Notes: generated by a model not told the origin, from the letters alone. Shown: positions 34,505 through 43,770, numbered from the stretch's first letter. The stretch is DNA of 64,000 nucleotides from Pararhodobacter aggregans (GCF_003075525.1 NZ_QDDR01000001.1:310001-374000), one strand, 5' to 3'. Translations and numbers: made by a program.

Positions 34505-34534
34505 ATGAAAAACGGGCCCGCGAGGGGCCCGTTT
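34505..34534 (-). terminator. Intrinsic terminator of the MetE-like gene
   Basis: AAACGGGCCC and GGGCCCGTTT form a perfect ten-base stem with a five-base loop; the minus strand continues with TTTTTC. It lies 21 bases past the stop of the MetE-like gene. Confidence 0.85.
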
Positions 34535-34555
34535 CCTGTCCGGTGGCAGGCGGTC

Positions 34556-35683
34556 TCAGCTCTCGCCCCAGATCGCCTGCGCGGTGCTGACCACCAGCTC
34601 CAGCTTGCGCTTCTCGTATTCCACCGTGATCGCGTTGCCGTGCTCGGTCGAGGCGAAACCGCATTGCGGGGCGATGCCCAGCTGGTCGAGATCGACGTAT
34701 TTCGACGCCTCGTCGAATTTCGCCTTCAGCCAGTCTGGGCTTTCCAGCGTGCCGGTCTTGGTGGTGATGAACCCGGCCATGACCCGCTTGTGGCCCTTGG
34801 GCAGCAGCTTCAGCGGCTCCAGCCCGCCCGCGCGCTCGGTGTCGTATTCCATGAAATAGACATCGACCGAGGTGCGGTTGAAGATCGCATCGGCGGCAAG
34901 GTCATAGCCCCCCTCGGCCACATGCGACGAGCGGAAATTGCCGCGGCACATGTGCATGCCGATCACCATATCCTCGGGCCGGTCCTTGATCGCCTCTTCC
35001 AGCATCCAGGCATAGGTATCGACCAGCTTGTCGGGGTCCTGGCCCTTGGCGCGGCGCATCTCGCGCTGTTTGGGATCCGAGAGATAGGCGAAGAAGATGT
35101 CGTCCAGTTGCAGATAGCGGCAGCCCGCATCGTAGAAGGCCTGCACGGCTTTCTTGTAGGTCTTGGCGATGTCCTGAACCATCAGGTCCGGGTCACGGTA
35201 GGGGGCGTGGTCGATATTCTCGGGCTCCATGCGGAAATGGCAGGCCGAGGGGCCGGGGATCGAGATTTTGGCCACGCCATCCTCCGGGCTGACCAGCCCC
35301 TGCAGATAGGTGAAATGGCGCAGCATCGGGTGGTCGGCCGGGAAATCCAGCGGCCCGGTCAGATGCGGCTCGATGGGCGGCGTCTTGTGCTCGGTCTTGA
35401 AATCCAGCGATTTGGTCGCGGCTTTCATGTCGAGCCCGGTCAGCATGCCCATGAAATCGTAATGCCAGAAGGCCCGGCGCGCCTCGCCATCGGTAAAGAC
35501 CTTGAGGCCGGTCGCCCGTTGCAGATCGACCAGCTCGCGGATGCCCGCATCCTCGATGGCGGTCAGTTCATCGGCCGGGACAGGGGCGTTGCGCGCGGCC
35601 TGGATCGCGGCCGGGCGCAGCAGCGAGCCGACATGGTCCGCGCGATGCGGCGCGCGGCGTTTGGGGGTGTTGGTGTCGATCAT
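34556..35683 (-). CDS. MetE C-terminal-like (cobalamin-independent methyltransferase) protein
   Basis: 375 aa, about half the length of full MetE, so it has only the catalytic barrel. It begins RADHVGSLLRPAAI, and the probable zinc ligands are in GMHMCRGNFR and APQCGFAS, both typical of the family; YLQLDD is also conserved. These short homologues transfer methyl groups from unusual donors, or to homocysteine from a non-folate donor; the donor here is unknown. It is a single-gene unit with its own terminator, divergent from nothing and 107 bases from the LysR gene. Confidence 0.88.
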   Translation of the reverse strand: MIDTNTPKRRAPHRADHVGSLLRPAAIQAARNAPVPADELTAIEDAGIRELVDLQRATGLKVFTDGEARRAFWHYDFMGMLTGLDMKAATKSLDFKTEHKTPPIEPHLTGPLDFPADHPMLRHFTYLQGLVSPEDGVAKISIPGPSACHFRMEPENIDHAPYRDPDLMVQDIAKTYKKAVQAFYDAGCRYLQLDDIFFAYLSDPKQREMRRAKGQDPDKLVDTYAWMLEEAIKDRPEDMVIGMHMCRGNFRSSHVAEGGYDLAADAIFNRTSVDVYFMEYDTERAGGLEPLKLLPKGHKRVMAGFITTKTGTLESPDWLKAKFDEASKYVDLDQLGIAPQCGFASTEHGNAITVEYEKRKLELVVSTAQAIWGES

Positions 35684-35790
35684 GATCGTGCCTTTCGGAG
35701 GGCCCGCAGGGGCGGGCCCGGGATGGCGGCAAAATCATGCAGCCGAGTTGCCAGGTCAACATGAGGGACGCCGCATAATTCTCATGACGA

Positions 35791-36684
35791 TCATGAGGGT
35801 GACGCCATGTTCGCCGCCCTCAGCAGCGCCAGGAAATTCTCGGCGGCGCGGCTGCGGTGGCGCGGGCGGTGGCTGAGGGCGGTGAAGCGGCGGGCGGGGA
35901 AGGGGGCAGGCCCCTCGAAGACCCGGCCCCGCTCGCAATGCGGCGCGGCGGCCAGATCCGACAGCACGCTGGCCCCGCGCCCGGTCTCGATGGCGGCGAC
36001 GCAGGCCTCGTTCGACGGCAGTTCCAGCATCGGCGCCACCGGCCCGATGCCCAGCGCCGCCAGCGCCTCGTCCACCGTGGCGCGGGTGCCGGACCCCGGC
36101 TCGCGCAGCACCCAATCCGCGCCCGCCAGATCGTCCGGCCCCAGCCGCTGGCGCCCGCGCCAGGGATGGTCCCGGCCCACCAGCAACACCAACCGGTCGC
36201 CGCCGATGGTCTCGACCGCCAGATCCGAGCCTTCGACGCGCCCCTCGACCAGCCCCAGATCGGTCTCTCCCGCCCGCACCGCGGCCAGGACCGAGGCGGT
36301 ATTGCCCTGCCTGAAATCCAGCGCGACGCGGGGGTGGCGGGTCTGGAAGGCGATCAGATGCCGGGGCAGGAAATAGCTGGCGACGGTCTGGCTGGCCTGA
36401 AGGCGCAGGGTGCCGACCTCGCCGCCGCGCAGATCCGCGAGCCAGGCCTCGGCCTCGCGCGCCCGGGCCAACAGCGCCTCGGCCCGGGGTAGGAACAGCC
36501 GCCCCGCCTCGTTCAGCGCGATCCCCCGGCCGACCCGGTCGAAAAGCGCGACGCCATGCTGCGCCTCCAGCGCCTGCACCGAGGCGCTGACCGCCGATTG
36601 CGTCAGGTTCAGCACCTCGGCGGCGCGGGTGACGTGCTGAAGCCGGGCCACGGCCAGGAAGATGCGGAGCTGTTCCAGGGTCAT
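35791..36684 (-). CDS. LysR-family regulator (YeiE-like by context)
   Basis: 297 aa. Winged helix at the N-terminus (MTLEQLRIFLAVARLQHVTRAAEVLNLTQSAVSASVQALE) and effector-binding domain with LRLQASQTVASYFLPRHLIAFQTRHP, close to the YeiE/CysL type. It is divergent from a yeiH-like gene with 93 bases between them, the same pairing as yeiE-yeiH, where YeiE answers to sulfite. The gap holds a loose inverted repeat ATCATT/AATAAT at 36700-36719 that could be its site. Confidence 0.9.
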   Translation of the reverse strand: MTLEQLRIFLAVARLQHVTRAAEVLNLTQSAVSASVQALEAQHGVALFDRVGRGIALNEAGRLFLPRAEALLARAREAEAWLADLRGGEVGTLRLQASQTVASYFLPRHLIAFQTRHPRVALDFRQGNTASVLAAVRAGETDLGLVEGRVEGSDLAVETIGGDRLVLLVGRDHPWRGRQRLGPDDLAGADWVLREPGSGTRATVDEALAALGIGPVAPMLELPSNEACVAAIETGRGASVLSDLAAAPHCERGRVFEGPAPFPARRFTALSHRPRHRSRAAENFLALLRAANMASPS

Positions 36685-36777
36685 TGATCGGAATCCAAGA
36701 TCATTTCATCCAGAATAATCAGTTGGAGTGCTGGGACACAAGCCACTAGAGCCCAAGGCAGCGATGAAGGAGAGCCC

Positions 36778-37785
36778 ATGTCCACCCTTGCCCCCCATGT
36801 CCGCAGCACGCTGGGTGATCTGGTGCCGGGTCTCCTGCTGGTGGGCATCGTCACGGCGGCCGCCTTTCAGGCCAGCGCGTTGCCGGGTCTGTCGGGGCTG
36901 AGCCCGGTCATTCTGGCGATCCTGCTGGGCATGGCCTTTGCCAATCTGGTCGGGGTGTCCGAATCCTGCCGCCCCGGGATCGCCTTCGCCGGGCGGCGGG
37001 TGATGCGGGCGGCGGTGGCGCTCTTGGGGGCGCAGATCACCCTGGCCGACCTGATGGCGTTCGGCTGGCAGGGGCTGGTGGCTGTACTGGCCGCCGTCGC
37101 GGTGACGCTGCCGGTCAGCCATGGGATCGGCCGCAGGCTGGGCGTGGCGCCGGACCTGTCGATCCTCATCGCCACCGGCAGCGCGGTCTGCGGCGCCTCG
37201 GCCATCGCCGGGGCCAATTCGGTGATCCGGGCGCGGGAGGATCACGTCAGCTATGCCGTCGCCGTCATCACGCTCTGGGGCACGATCGGGCTGTTCGCCG
37301 TGCCGTTGCTGGGCGATCTGATCGGCCTCAGCCCGGTGCAGACCGGGATCTGGGCGGGCCTCTCGCTGCACGAGGTGGCGCAGGCGGTCGGCGCCGGATT
37401 CGCGGGGGGCGAGGCCTCGGGCCAGGCGGCGGTGGCGATGAAACTCGGCCGGGTGCTGCTGCTGGCGGGGGTGGTCTTCGCTCTGGGCCGGTTCTGGCAC
37501 CGGCAACCCGCCCCGGGCGAGGGCAAGCCCCGCGCCGTGCCGGAATTCCTGCTGGTTTTCCTGGGCCTCGCCGCGCTGAATTCCGCGGGCTTCCTGCCCG
37601 GCGCGCTGCGCGACCTCGCGGCGCTGGCCACGCCCCTGATGCTGGCCGCCTCGCTGGCCGCGCTGGGCATGGGGACGCGCTTTGCCAGCCTGCGGGCGCT
37701 GGGCGCCGCGCCCCTCTGGCAGGGGGCGGCCACCTATGCGGTGATCGCCGGGCTGGGGCTGGGGGCGGCGCTGGTCCTCGGCTGA
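36778..37785 (+). CDS. yeiH: YeiH/UPF0324 family putative sulfate exporter
   Basis: 335 aa, about ten hydrophobic helices. Conserved blocks: PVILAILLGMAFANLVG, GIAFAGRRVMRAAVALLGAQITLADL and IATGSAVCGASAIAGANSVI, then SLHEVAQAVGAGFAGG. The family is annotated as sulfate or other anion exporter, but transport has not been firmly shown for most members. Start ATG has GGAGAG upstream. It is divergent from its presumed LysR regulator. Confidence 0.9.
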   Translation: MSTLAPHVRSTLGDLVPGLLLVGIVTAAAFQASALPGLSGLSPVILAILLGMAFANLVGVSESCRPGIAFAGRRVMRAAVALLGAQITLADLMAFGWQGLVAVLAAVAVTLPVSHGIGRRLGVAPDLSILIATGSAVCGASAIAGANSVIRAREDHVSYAVAVITLWGTIGLFAVPLLGDLIGLSPVQTGIWAGLSLHEVAQAVGAGFAGGEASGQAAVAMKLGRVLLLAGVVFALGRFWHRQPAPGEGKPRAVPEFLLVFLGLAALNSAGFLPGALRDLAALATPLMLAASLAALGMGTRFASLRALGAAPLWQGAATYAVIAGLGLGAALVLG

Positions 37786-37792
37786 GCCGGGC

Positions 37793-38449
37793 TCAGAACT
37801 CGACGTCCAGTTCGGTGATCTCGTCGGGTTCGGCTAGCGCGCCCTCGGTCCATTCGACCATCAGATCCCAGGCCAGCACCGCCTCGACATAGGCCTGAAG
37901 CACCGGGTCCAGATCGACCGAATAGGTGCGGAAGCGGGTGCAGACCGGGGCATACATCGCATCGGCCACGCTGGGCGTCGGCCCGAACAGGAAGGGCCCG
38001 GGCGAGGTCAGCAGGCATTGATGCCAGATCTCCTTGACCCGCTCGATATCCGGCCGCGCGCCCGAGAAGATCTTGAACGCCTTGTGCCGGGCCTTCAGGT
38101 TCATCGGCAGGGCCGAGCGCAGGTTGTAGAACCCCGAATGCATCTCGCCCGAGATCGAGCGGCAGAGCGCCCGCTGGGTCACGTCGCGGGGGTAGAGCCC
38201 GGCCTCGGGGAAGGTCTCGTGCAGGTATTCGGCGATGGCCAGCGTGTCCCAGACGGCGATGGTCCCGCGTTCCAGCCGCGGCACCCGGACCGAGGGCGAG
38301 AGCAGCAGCAGCTCCTGCCGGTTGGCGGCGCTGTCGGGGTCGACCTGCGCCTCGTCAAAGGCGATTCCGGCCATCTTGCACAATAACCAGCCGCGCAGAG
38401 ACCAGGACGAGTAATTCTTTGATGAAATCGTAAGCGTTGCGCGTGGCAT
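37793..38449 (-). CDS. Glutathione S-transferase family protein
   Basis: 218 aa from ATG 38449, with GGAGG six bases upstream. N-terminal thioredoxin-fold part LTISSKNYSSWSLRGWLLCKMAGI carries Ser/Tyr residues for glutathione; VPRLERGTIAVWDTLAIAEYLHETFP is the conserved cis-Pro and Glu/Ser glutathione contact region; the C-terminus is helical. Role would be conjugation or glutathione-dependent detoxification in the cytoplasm. It is divergent from phaZ and convergent with yeiH. Confidence 0.9.
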   Translation of the reverse strand: MPRATLTISSKNYSSWSLRGWLLCKMAGIAFDEAQVDPDSAANRQELLLLSPSVRVPRLERGTIAVWDTLAIAEYLHETFPEAGLYPRDVTQRALCRSISGEMHSGFYNLRSALPMNLKARHKAFKIFSGARPDIERVKEIWHQCLLTSPGPFLFGPTPSVADAMYAPVCTRFRTYSVDLDPVLQAYVEAVLAWDLMVEWTEGALAEPDEITELDVEF

Positions 38450-38550
38450 GATCGCCTCCTGATGCCGCAATGCAGCGAAGCACACGATTTGTGTCGCATG
38501 GGTCCTGGCGCGTGGCTAGTCTTTTCCCAGGATCAGGAGGGCGGAACGCC

Positions 38551-39762
38551 GTGCTTTATGCAGCTTATCAGGGGGCTGATGATTTCTTCGCCCCTTTGAG
38601 AACCTGGGCCCAGCTTGGACTGGCGCTCACCCCGAAACTCTCCGGTCCCTTCGCCGATCTGCTGCGCCACACCGCGGCAGGGCTGGAGATGGTCTCGCGC
38701 TACCAGCTGACGCATGCGCGGCCCGATTGGGGCATCACCTCGGTCCGGGTCGGCAACCGCGACGTGCCGGTGACCGAGGAGGTGGCGCTGGACCTGCCCT
38801 TCGGCCAGTTGCTGCACTTCAGGCGCGACATCGACACGCCGCAGCCCAAGGTCCTGCTGACCGCGCCGCTGTCGGGGCATTTCGCGACCTTGCTGGCGCA
38901 GACGGTGCAGGTGCTGCTGCGCGACCACGATGTCTATGTCACCGACTGGAAGAACGCCCGCGACGTGCCGCGCTCGGCCGGCGAATTCGGGGTCGAGGAT
39001 TACATCGGCTATGTCATCCGCTTCATGGAGGAGCTGGGGCCGGGCAGCCATGTCGTCGCCGTCTGTCAGCCCTGCGTGCAGACGCTGGCCGCCGTCGCCG
39101 TCATGTCGGCCGACAGGAACCCGGCGACGCCGCTGAGCATGACCCTGATGGCCGGGCCGGTCGATGTGCGCGAAAGCCCGACGGCGGTGAACGCTCTGGC
39201 GATGGAAAAGCCGCTGTCGTGGTTTCAGAAGAACGTCATCGCCACGGTGCCCGGGCGGTTCGCGGGCGGCGGGCGCAAGGTCTATCCGGGCTTCGTGCAG
39301 CTGACCGCCTTCATGACCATGAACATGGAGCGTCACCTCGCCACCCACCGCAAGCTCTACGACCATCTGGCGGCGGGCGAACACGAGGAAGCGCGCAGGA
39401 TCAAGGAATTCTACGACGAGTATTTCGCCGTCCTCGACCTGACCGAGGAATTCTACATCGAGACCATCGACCGGGTCTTCCAGCGCGCGGAACTGGCCAC
39501 GGGCGATTTCACCTATCGCGGCAAGCCGGTCGACCCGGGGACGATTCGCAACACCCTGTTGCTGACGGTCGAGGGCGGGCGGGACGACATCTGCGGGCTG
39601 GGCCAGACCAGCGCCGCGCATGACCTCTGTTCCTCGCTCCGCCCGCATCTGAAGCGCCATCATCTGCAGGCCAATGTCGGCCATTACGGCGTTTTCGCCG
39701 GGCGCCGCTGGGAGAACGAGATCTATCCCGTGGTGCGCAACGCCATCCTTGCCATGCACTGA
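38551..39762 (+). CDS. phaZ: Intracellular polyhydroxyalkanoate depolymerase
   Basis: 403 aa from GTG 38551, with CAGGAGG upstream; the family typically begins MLYxxYQ as here. The lipase-box position is VAVCQPC with Cys172 in place of serine, as in the PhaZ1 group of intracellular depolymerases where cysteine is the nucleophile. Other conserved blocks: DVYVTDWKNARDVP and LLTVEGGRDDICGLGQTSAAH (catalytic Asp region) with a C-terminal VGHYGVFAGRRWE (catalytic His). It mobilises stored PHB/PHA granules. It stands alone. Confidence 0.92.
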   Translation: MLYAAYQGADDFFAPLRTWAQLGLALTPKLSGPFADLLRHTAAGLEMVSRYQLTHARPDWGITSVRVGNRDVPVTEEVALDLPFGQLLHFRRDIDTPQPKVLLTAPLSGHFATLLAQTVQVLLRDHDVYVTDWKNARDVPRSAGEFGVEDYIGYVIRFMEELGPGSHVVAVCQPCVQTLAAVAVMSADRNPATPLSMTLMAGPVDVRESPTAVNALAMEKPLSWFQKNVIATVPGRFAGGGRKVYPGFVQLTAFMTMNMERHLATHRKLYDHLAAGEHEEARRIKEFYDEYFAVLDLTEEFYIETIDRVFQRAELATGDFTYRGKPVDPGTIRNTLLLTVEGGRDDICGLGQTSAAHDLCSSLRPHLKRHHLQANVGHYGVFAGRRWENEIYPVVRNAILAMH

Positions 39763-39802
39763 CCGCCGCCTTGCCGGGGCAGGGCCGTGGCGCAGGATAT
39801 GA

Positions 39803-39816
39803 GTTGACATAACAAC
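39803..39816. promoter_or_regulatory. MarR operator candidate A upstream of the ligM-like gene
   Basis: GTTGACATAACAAC, with arms GTTG/CAAC extended to GAGTTG/CAACTC. It differs by one base from the site at 48828 read on the minus strand, in front of the Liv transporter operon. Confidence 0.65.
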
Positions 39817-39838
39817 TCGCTTGCGTCACAACGGGCGT

Positions 39839-39852
39839 GTTGACATGACAAC
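39839..39852. promoter_or_regulatory. MarR operator candidate B upstream of the ligM-like gene
   Basis: GTTGACATGACAAC, near-palindromic (12 of 14 bases), 36 bases from candidate A. Confidence 0.62.
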
Positions 39853-39940
39853 CGATTGTCCGTCCAATCCCGCCGAGGAGGAGGCCCGGAAACCCGGGTC
39901 CGCGGGGCTGGCCGACACCGGACCCGGAGGAGGAGTCCCG

Positions 39941-41395
39941 ATGAACCGTCCCGATACGCCCAAATCCCTGGCCGAGATGATCGCGCAGGTGCCCAGCATC
40001 ACCGATCACCTGTTCCAGAACGCGCCGAAGAACGCGCTGACCATCTACACGCAGATGATGCCAGGCGACGGCGTGCGCCCCGAATTCACCACCTGGCGCG
40101 ACGAGCAATGGGCCTGGCGCAACACCATCGCCGTGCATGACCAGAGCTACCACATGTGCTCGACCCATGTGCGCGGCCCCGATGCGCTGGCCTTCACGCA
40201 ATACCTGTCGGTCAATACCTTCAGGAATTTCGAGGTCGGCGCGGCCAAGCAGCTCGTCTGCTGCTCGCCCGAAGGCTATCTGATCGGCGACGCGATCCTC
40301 TACCGCATGGCCGAGGACGATTACATGGTGGTCGGCAACCCGGCGACGACCGAATGGGTCGAATACAACGCCCAGGCGCTGGATTTCGACGTGACGACCG
40401 ACTCCGACATGATGTGGACCCTGAACAAGGCCAAGCGGCGCGAGTTCTACCGCTTCCAGGTCGAGGGGCCCAAGGCCTGGGAATTGCTGGAAGAATTGAA
40501 CGGCGGCCCGCTGCCCGAGATCAAGTTCTTCAAATCGGCCGAGATCGGACTGGGCAAGTTCCGCGCCCGGGGCATGCGGCATTCGATGGGCGGGATGCCG
40601 GGCCTCGAAATCTCGGGCCCCTGGGATGAGTACCGCGAGGTGAAGCGCCTGATCCAGAAGGCTGGCCAGAAATACGGCCTGCGCATGGTCGGCTCGATCG
40701 CCTATTTCACCACCGTCATCGAATCGGGCTGGTGGGCGGTCCCGGTCTCGGGCGTCTACACGGGGCAGGGGACCGAGGGCTACCGGCAATGGTGCTCGGC
40801 CCAGAACGCGGCGATGCGCATGTCGCTGGGCGGCAGCTTCTACAGCCCGAATATCGCCGATTACTACCTGACGCCCTATGACGTGAACTACGGCCATATC
40901 ATCAAGTTCGACCACGATTACATCGGCCGCGCCGCGCTGGAGGCGATGAAGGATCAGCCCCACCGCAAGAAGGTGACGCTGGTCTGGAACGCCGACGACG
41001 TGCTCTCGGTCATGGCGGCGGGGTTGGAGGCGGGCGAGGCGGCCGACAAGCCCTTGCCGATCACGCTGCCCTTGGCCGCCGCCGCCCGGATGCATTACGA
41101 CCGGGTGACGGATACCCAGGGGAATACCATCGGGCTGGCCACCTATCCCGGCTATACCGCCAACGAACGGGCGATGATGTCGCTCGCCTCGGTCGATGCG
41201 GATTTTGCCGAGCCGGGGACGGAAGTGGTGCTGCTTTGGGGCGAGGATGGCGGCGGCAGCCGCAGCGCCGGCCATATCGAGCCGCATAAACAGGTGAAGA
41301 TCCGCGCCATTGTCGCGCCCAGCCCGATCAGCCGCGCGGCGCAGAGCTATCGCAGCGAGATCGGCATCAAGCGCGGCTCGCTGTCGGACGTGTGA
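39941..41395 (+). CDS. LigM-like tetrahydrofolate-dependent aromatic O-demethylase (GcvT family)
   Basis: 484 aa from ATG 39941, preceded by GGAGGAGGAG; an upstream in-frame ATG at 39821 would cover the operator sites. GcvT/aminomethyltransferase fold with FTTWRDEQWAWRNTIAVHDQ near residue 50, the start of the fold as in LigM and DesA, which move the methyl group of vanillate, 3-O-methylgallate or syringate to tetrahydrofolate. Length fits LigM (about 470 aa) rather than DmdA (about 370). First gene of an operon with a CoA ligase, a thioesterase and a GFA protein. Exact methoxy-aromatic substrate is not known. Confidence 0.82.
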   Translation: MNRPDTPKSLAEMIAQVPSITDHLFQNAPKNALTIYTQMMPGDGVRPEFTTWRDEQWAWRNTIAVHDQSYHMCSTHVRGPDALAFTQYLSVNTFRNFEVGAAKQLVCCSPEGYLIGDAILYRMAEDDYMVVGNPATTEWVEYNAQALDFDVTTDSDMMWTLNKAKRREFYRFQVEGPKAWELLEELNGGPLPEIKFFKSAEIGLGKFRARGMRHSMGGMPGLEISGPWDEYREVKRLIQKAGQKYGLRMVGSIAYFTTVIESGWWAVPVSGVYTGQGTEGYRQWCSAQNAAMRMSLGGSFYSPNIADYYLTPYDVNYGHIIKFDHDYIGRAALEAMKDQPHRKKVTLVWNADDVLSVMAAGLEAGEAADKPLPITLPLAAAARMHYDRVTDTQGNTIGLATYPGYTANERAMMSLASVDADFAEPGTEVVLLWGEDGGGSRSAGHIEPHKQVKIRAIVAPSPISRAAQSYRSEIGIKRGSLSDV

Positions 41396-41451
41396 GACGG
41401 CTTCCTGCCCGCAGAGGAGGCGGGCAGGAGACCTTTCGGGGAGGGAGAGAA

Positions 41452-42873
41452 ATGACGCATCCGTCAAGCCGTGCCGCCGAGACCCGCCAAGCGTGGAAAG
41501 CGGTGCTGGAGAAATACTACGAAGACCGCAGCACGCCCCTGAGCGCGCAATACTGGTCCGAAAAGGACACCTGGTCGCGCGACAGGATCCGCGCGGTACA
41601 GGACGAGAAGCTGGCCGCCGTGGCGCCGTTCCTCTATGAAAACAGCGATTTCTACCGGCGCCGGTTCGACAGCCTCGGCGTGGCGCCCAGCGATATCCGC
41701 GATGTGGACAGCCTGATCGCCAACTGGCCCGTCATCACCAAGCAGGAGATGATGGAGGACGCGCTGGCCCATCCGCCCTATGGCACCTACACCACCTGCG
41801 GGCCCGAGGAATGGGCGGATCGCGGCTGGATGCACTTCTCCTCCTCCGGCTCGACCGGGGTGCCGCGGGTCTTCCGCTACACCCATTTCGACCGCCGCTT
41901 CTGGGAGCAGGCCAACGCGCGGGCTCTCTATTCCGGCGGCCTCAGGAAGGGCGACACCGCCTTTCCGATGGTGGGTTTCGGCCCGCATGTCTTTGCCTGG
42001 GGCGTGCAATACACGCTGGCCAAGATGGAACTGCCGGTGATCCCCGGCGGCGGCATGGACGGCAAGGCCCGCGCCCATCACATCGAGCGGTTCAAGCCCA
42101 CCGTGCTGGTCTGCACGCCCTCCTATGCGCTCTATCTGGGGCGGGTGATGCAGGACATGGGGCTGGATCCCGCAGCGTCCTCGGTCAAGTGGCTGGTGAC
42201 GGGGGGCGAGCCCTTCTCGGGCGTCGAAGGGACGCTGGAACGGTTGCAGGACCTCTGGGGCGCGAAATCGCTTGAGTTCTACGGCTGCACCGAGGTTTCG
42301 CCCCATTGCGGCGGTTATTCCTGCCCGGAATATCAGGAGGGGGACGAGAATTTCATCCACCTGATGGAGGATATTCAGGTCTGGGAAACCGTCGATCCCG
42401 ACACGCTGTCCCCGGTGGCCGAAGGCGCGCGCGGCCTGACCGTCTGCTCGAACCTCAACAGCGAAAGCTCGGCGCAGCTGCGGTTTCTGGTCGGCGATTA
42501 CACGCGCCTGTCCCATGAGCCCTGCGCCTGCGGTCGCAACCATGTGCGGGCCATGGGCTGCATGACGGGCCGCTCGGACGACCTGATCAACCTGCGCGGC
42601 ATCAAGTTCTTCCCGGTGCAGATCGAGGAGGCGGTGCGCGCGGTGAAGGGCACCGGCGACGAGTTCCAGATCAGGCTGGTGACGCAGCCCGACGGGCTGG
42701 ACGTCATGACCGTGCTGGTGGAACATGCCGACCAGTCGGCGGGCGAGGCGGTGGCGCGGGAAATCCGCTCGCGCTGCGAGATCCGCTGCGCGGTCGAGGT
42801 GCTGGCCCCCGACACCCTGCCCAAGACCGAGATGAAAGCCAAGCGCGTGAACGACCAGAGGAACAAGGGCTGA
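41452..42873 (+). CDS. Phenylacetate-CoA ligase-like AMP-binding enzyme
   Basis: 473 aa from ATG 41452 (GGGAGGGAG upstream). PaaK-type sequence: FSSSGSTGVPRVFRYTHFD is the phosphate loop, LEFYGCTEVSPHCGGYSC the adenine/aryl pocket, and YTRLSHEPCACGRNHVRAMGCMTGRSDDLINLRGIKFFP the hinge with a cysteine-containing CACG segment as in PaaK. It would activate an aromatic or aryl-alkyl acid to its CoA thioester. It lies 56 bases after the ligM-like gene and overlaps the thioesterase gene by one base. Confidence 0.88.
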   Translation: MTHPSSRAAETRQAWKAVLEKYYEDRSTPLSAQYWSEKDTWSRDRIRAVQDEKLAAVAPFLYENSDFYRRRFDSLGVAPSDIRDVDSLIANWPVITKQEMMEDALAHPPYGTYTTCGPEEWADRGWMHFSSSGSTGVPRVFRYTHFDRRFWEQANARALYSGGLRKGDTAFPMVGFGPHVFAWGVQYTLAKMELPVIPGGGMDGKARAHHIERFKPTVLVCTPSYALYLGRVMQDMGLDPAASSVKWLVTGGEPFSGVEGTLERLQDLWGAKSLEFYGCTEVSPHCGGYSCPEYQEGDENFIHLMEDIQVWETVDPDTLSPVAEGARGLTVCSNLNSESSAQLRFLVGDYTRLSHEPCACGRNHVRAMGCMTGRSDDLINLRGIKFFPVQIEEAVRAVKGTGDEFQIRLVTQPDGLDVMTVLVEHADQSAGEAVAREIRSRCEIRCAVEVLAPDTLPKTEMKAKRVNDQRNKG

Positions 42874-43286
42874 TGCTGTCCAACATCCTGAAACGGCGGG
42901 TCGAATGGGGCGATTGCGACCCGGCCGGTATCGTCTTCAACCCGCAATTCTTCCGCTGGTTCGACCACGGCACGACCATGCTTTATGAGGCCGCGGGCTG
43001 GCCCAAGCAGGAGATGCTGGCGCGGTTCGGCGGCGCAGGCTGTCCGCTGGTCGACACCCGCGCCCTGTTCAAGGCGCCCTGCCGCTATGGCGACGATGTG
43101 GAGATCACCACCGAAATCGCCGAGGTGAAGGACCGCAGCTTTGACATCCGCCACAGCCTCACGCTGAACGGCAGGCTCTGCGTCGAGGGGTTTGAAACCC
43201 GCGTCTGGACCGTCAAGGACCTCGAGCGCGGCCTCAAGTCGGCGCCGATCCCGCCCGAGCTGGCGGTGCGGTTCCGGGGCGAGTGA
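42873..43286 (+). CDS. Acyl-CoA thioesterase, 4-hydroxybenzoyl-CoA thioesterase family
   Basis: 137 aa hot-dog fold. The signature VEWGDCDPAGIVFNPQFFRWFDHGT at the N-terminus carries the catalytic Asp of 4-hydroxybenzoyl-CoA thioesterases. The start overlaps the ligase stop (TGATG). Together with the ligase it may form a CoA activation and release pair on an aromatic or ring-cleavage acid. Confidence 0.9.
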   Translation: MLSNILKRRVEWGDCDPAGIVFNPQFFRWFDHGTTMLYEAAGWPKQEMLARFGGAGCPLVDTRALFKAPCRYGDDVEITTEIAEVKDRSFDIRHSLTLNGRLCVEGFETRVWTVKDLERGLKSAPIPPELAVRFRGE

Positions 43287-43287
43287 C

Positions 43288-43770
43288 GTGCAGGGGCGGT
43301 GTCTGTGCGGCGCGCTGGTCTACGAGGCCGAGGGGCAGCCCGCGACGGTGACGATCTGTCACTGCCGCTTCTGCCAGCGGGCGACGGGCGGCGCCTATCT
43401 GGTGGATGCGCTGTTCAAACGCGCGCGGTTTCGCATCGTGCAGGGCAGGCCCCGGGTTTATGACCACCGGTCCGAGGGCAGCGGCAATCTGGTGCATATC
43501 CAGTTCTGCGAGGCCTGCGGCACCAAGCTCTGGCTGGAATTCGACCGCTGGCCGGATCTGGTCGGCGTCTATGCGGGGACGCTGGACGATCCCAACGGCT
43601 TTGACCGCAGCCCGGCCCGGACGCATTACATCTTCACCGATCAGGCGGCCGACTGGACGGTGATGCCTGCGGGCGCGCGGCTTTACCCCGGGGACACGAC
43701 CCTGCCATCGGGCGAGCGGGTGGTGCCCCTTTGCCTGACCGAGCCGCAGGTGAGGGGTCACTCCACGTAG
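43288..43770 (+). CDS. GFA/CENP-V-domain zinc protein
   Basis: 160 aa from GTG 43288, just after the thioesterase stop, so translation is coupled. Zinc ligands of the GFA fold are visible: CLCG at the start, CHCRFCQRATG, and CEACGTKLW. Family members are annotated as formaldehyde-activating glutathione enzymes, but most have unproved function. Its presence with an O-demethylase suggests handling of a C1 compound, which is inference. Its end overlaps the convergent MarR gene by 13 bases. Confidence 0.8.
   Translation: MQGRCLCGALVYEAEGQPATVTICHCRFCQRATGGAYLVDALFKRARFRIVQGRPRVYDHRSEGSGNLVHIQFCEACGTKLWLEFDRWPDLVGVYAGTLDDPNGFDRSPARTHYIFTDQAADWTVMPAGARLYPGDTTLPSGERVVPLCLTEPQVRGHST

Noticed and set aside
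38460-38550. TGC-rich sequence before phaZ as a PhaR site
   Set aside because: PhaR of related bacteria binds TGC-rich DNA, but the pattern here is too weak to call.
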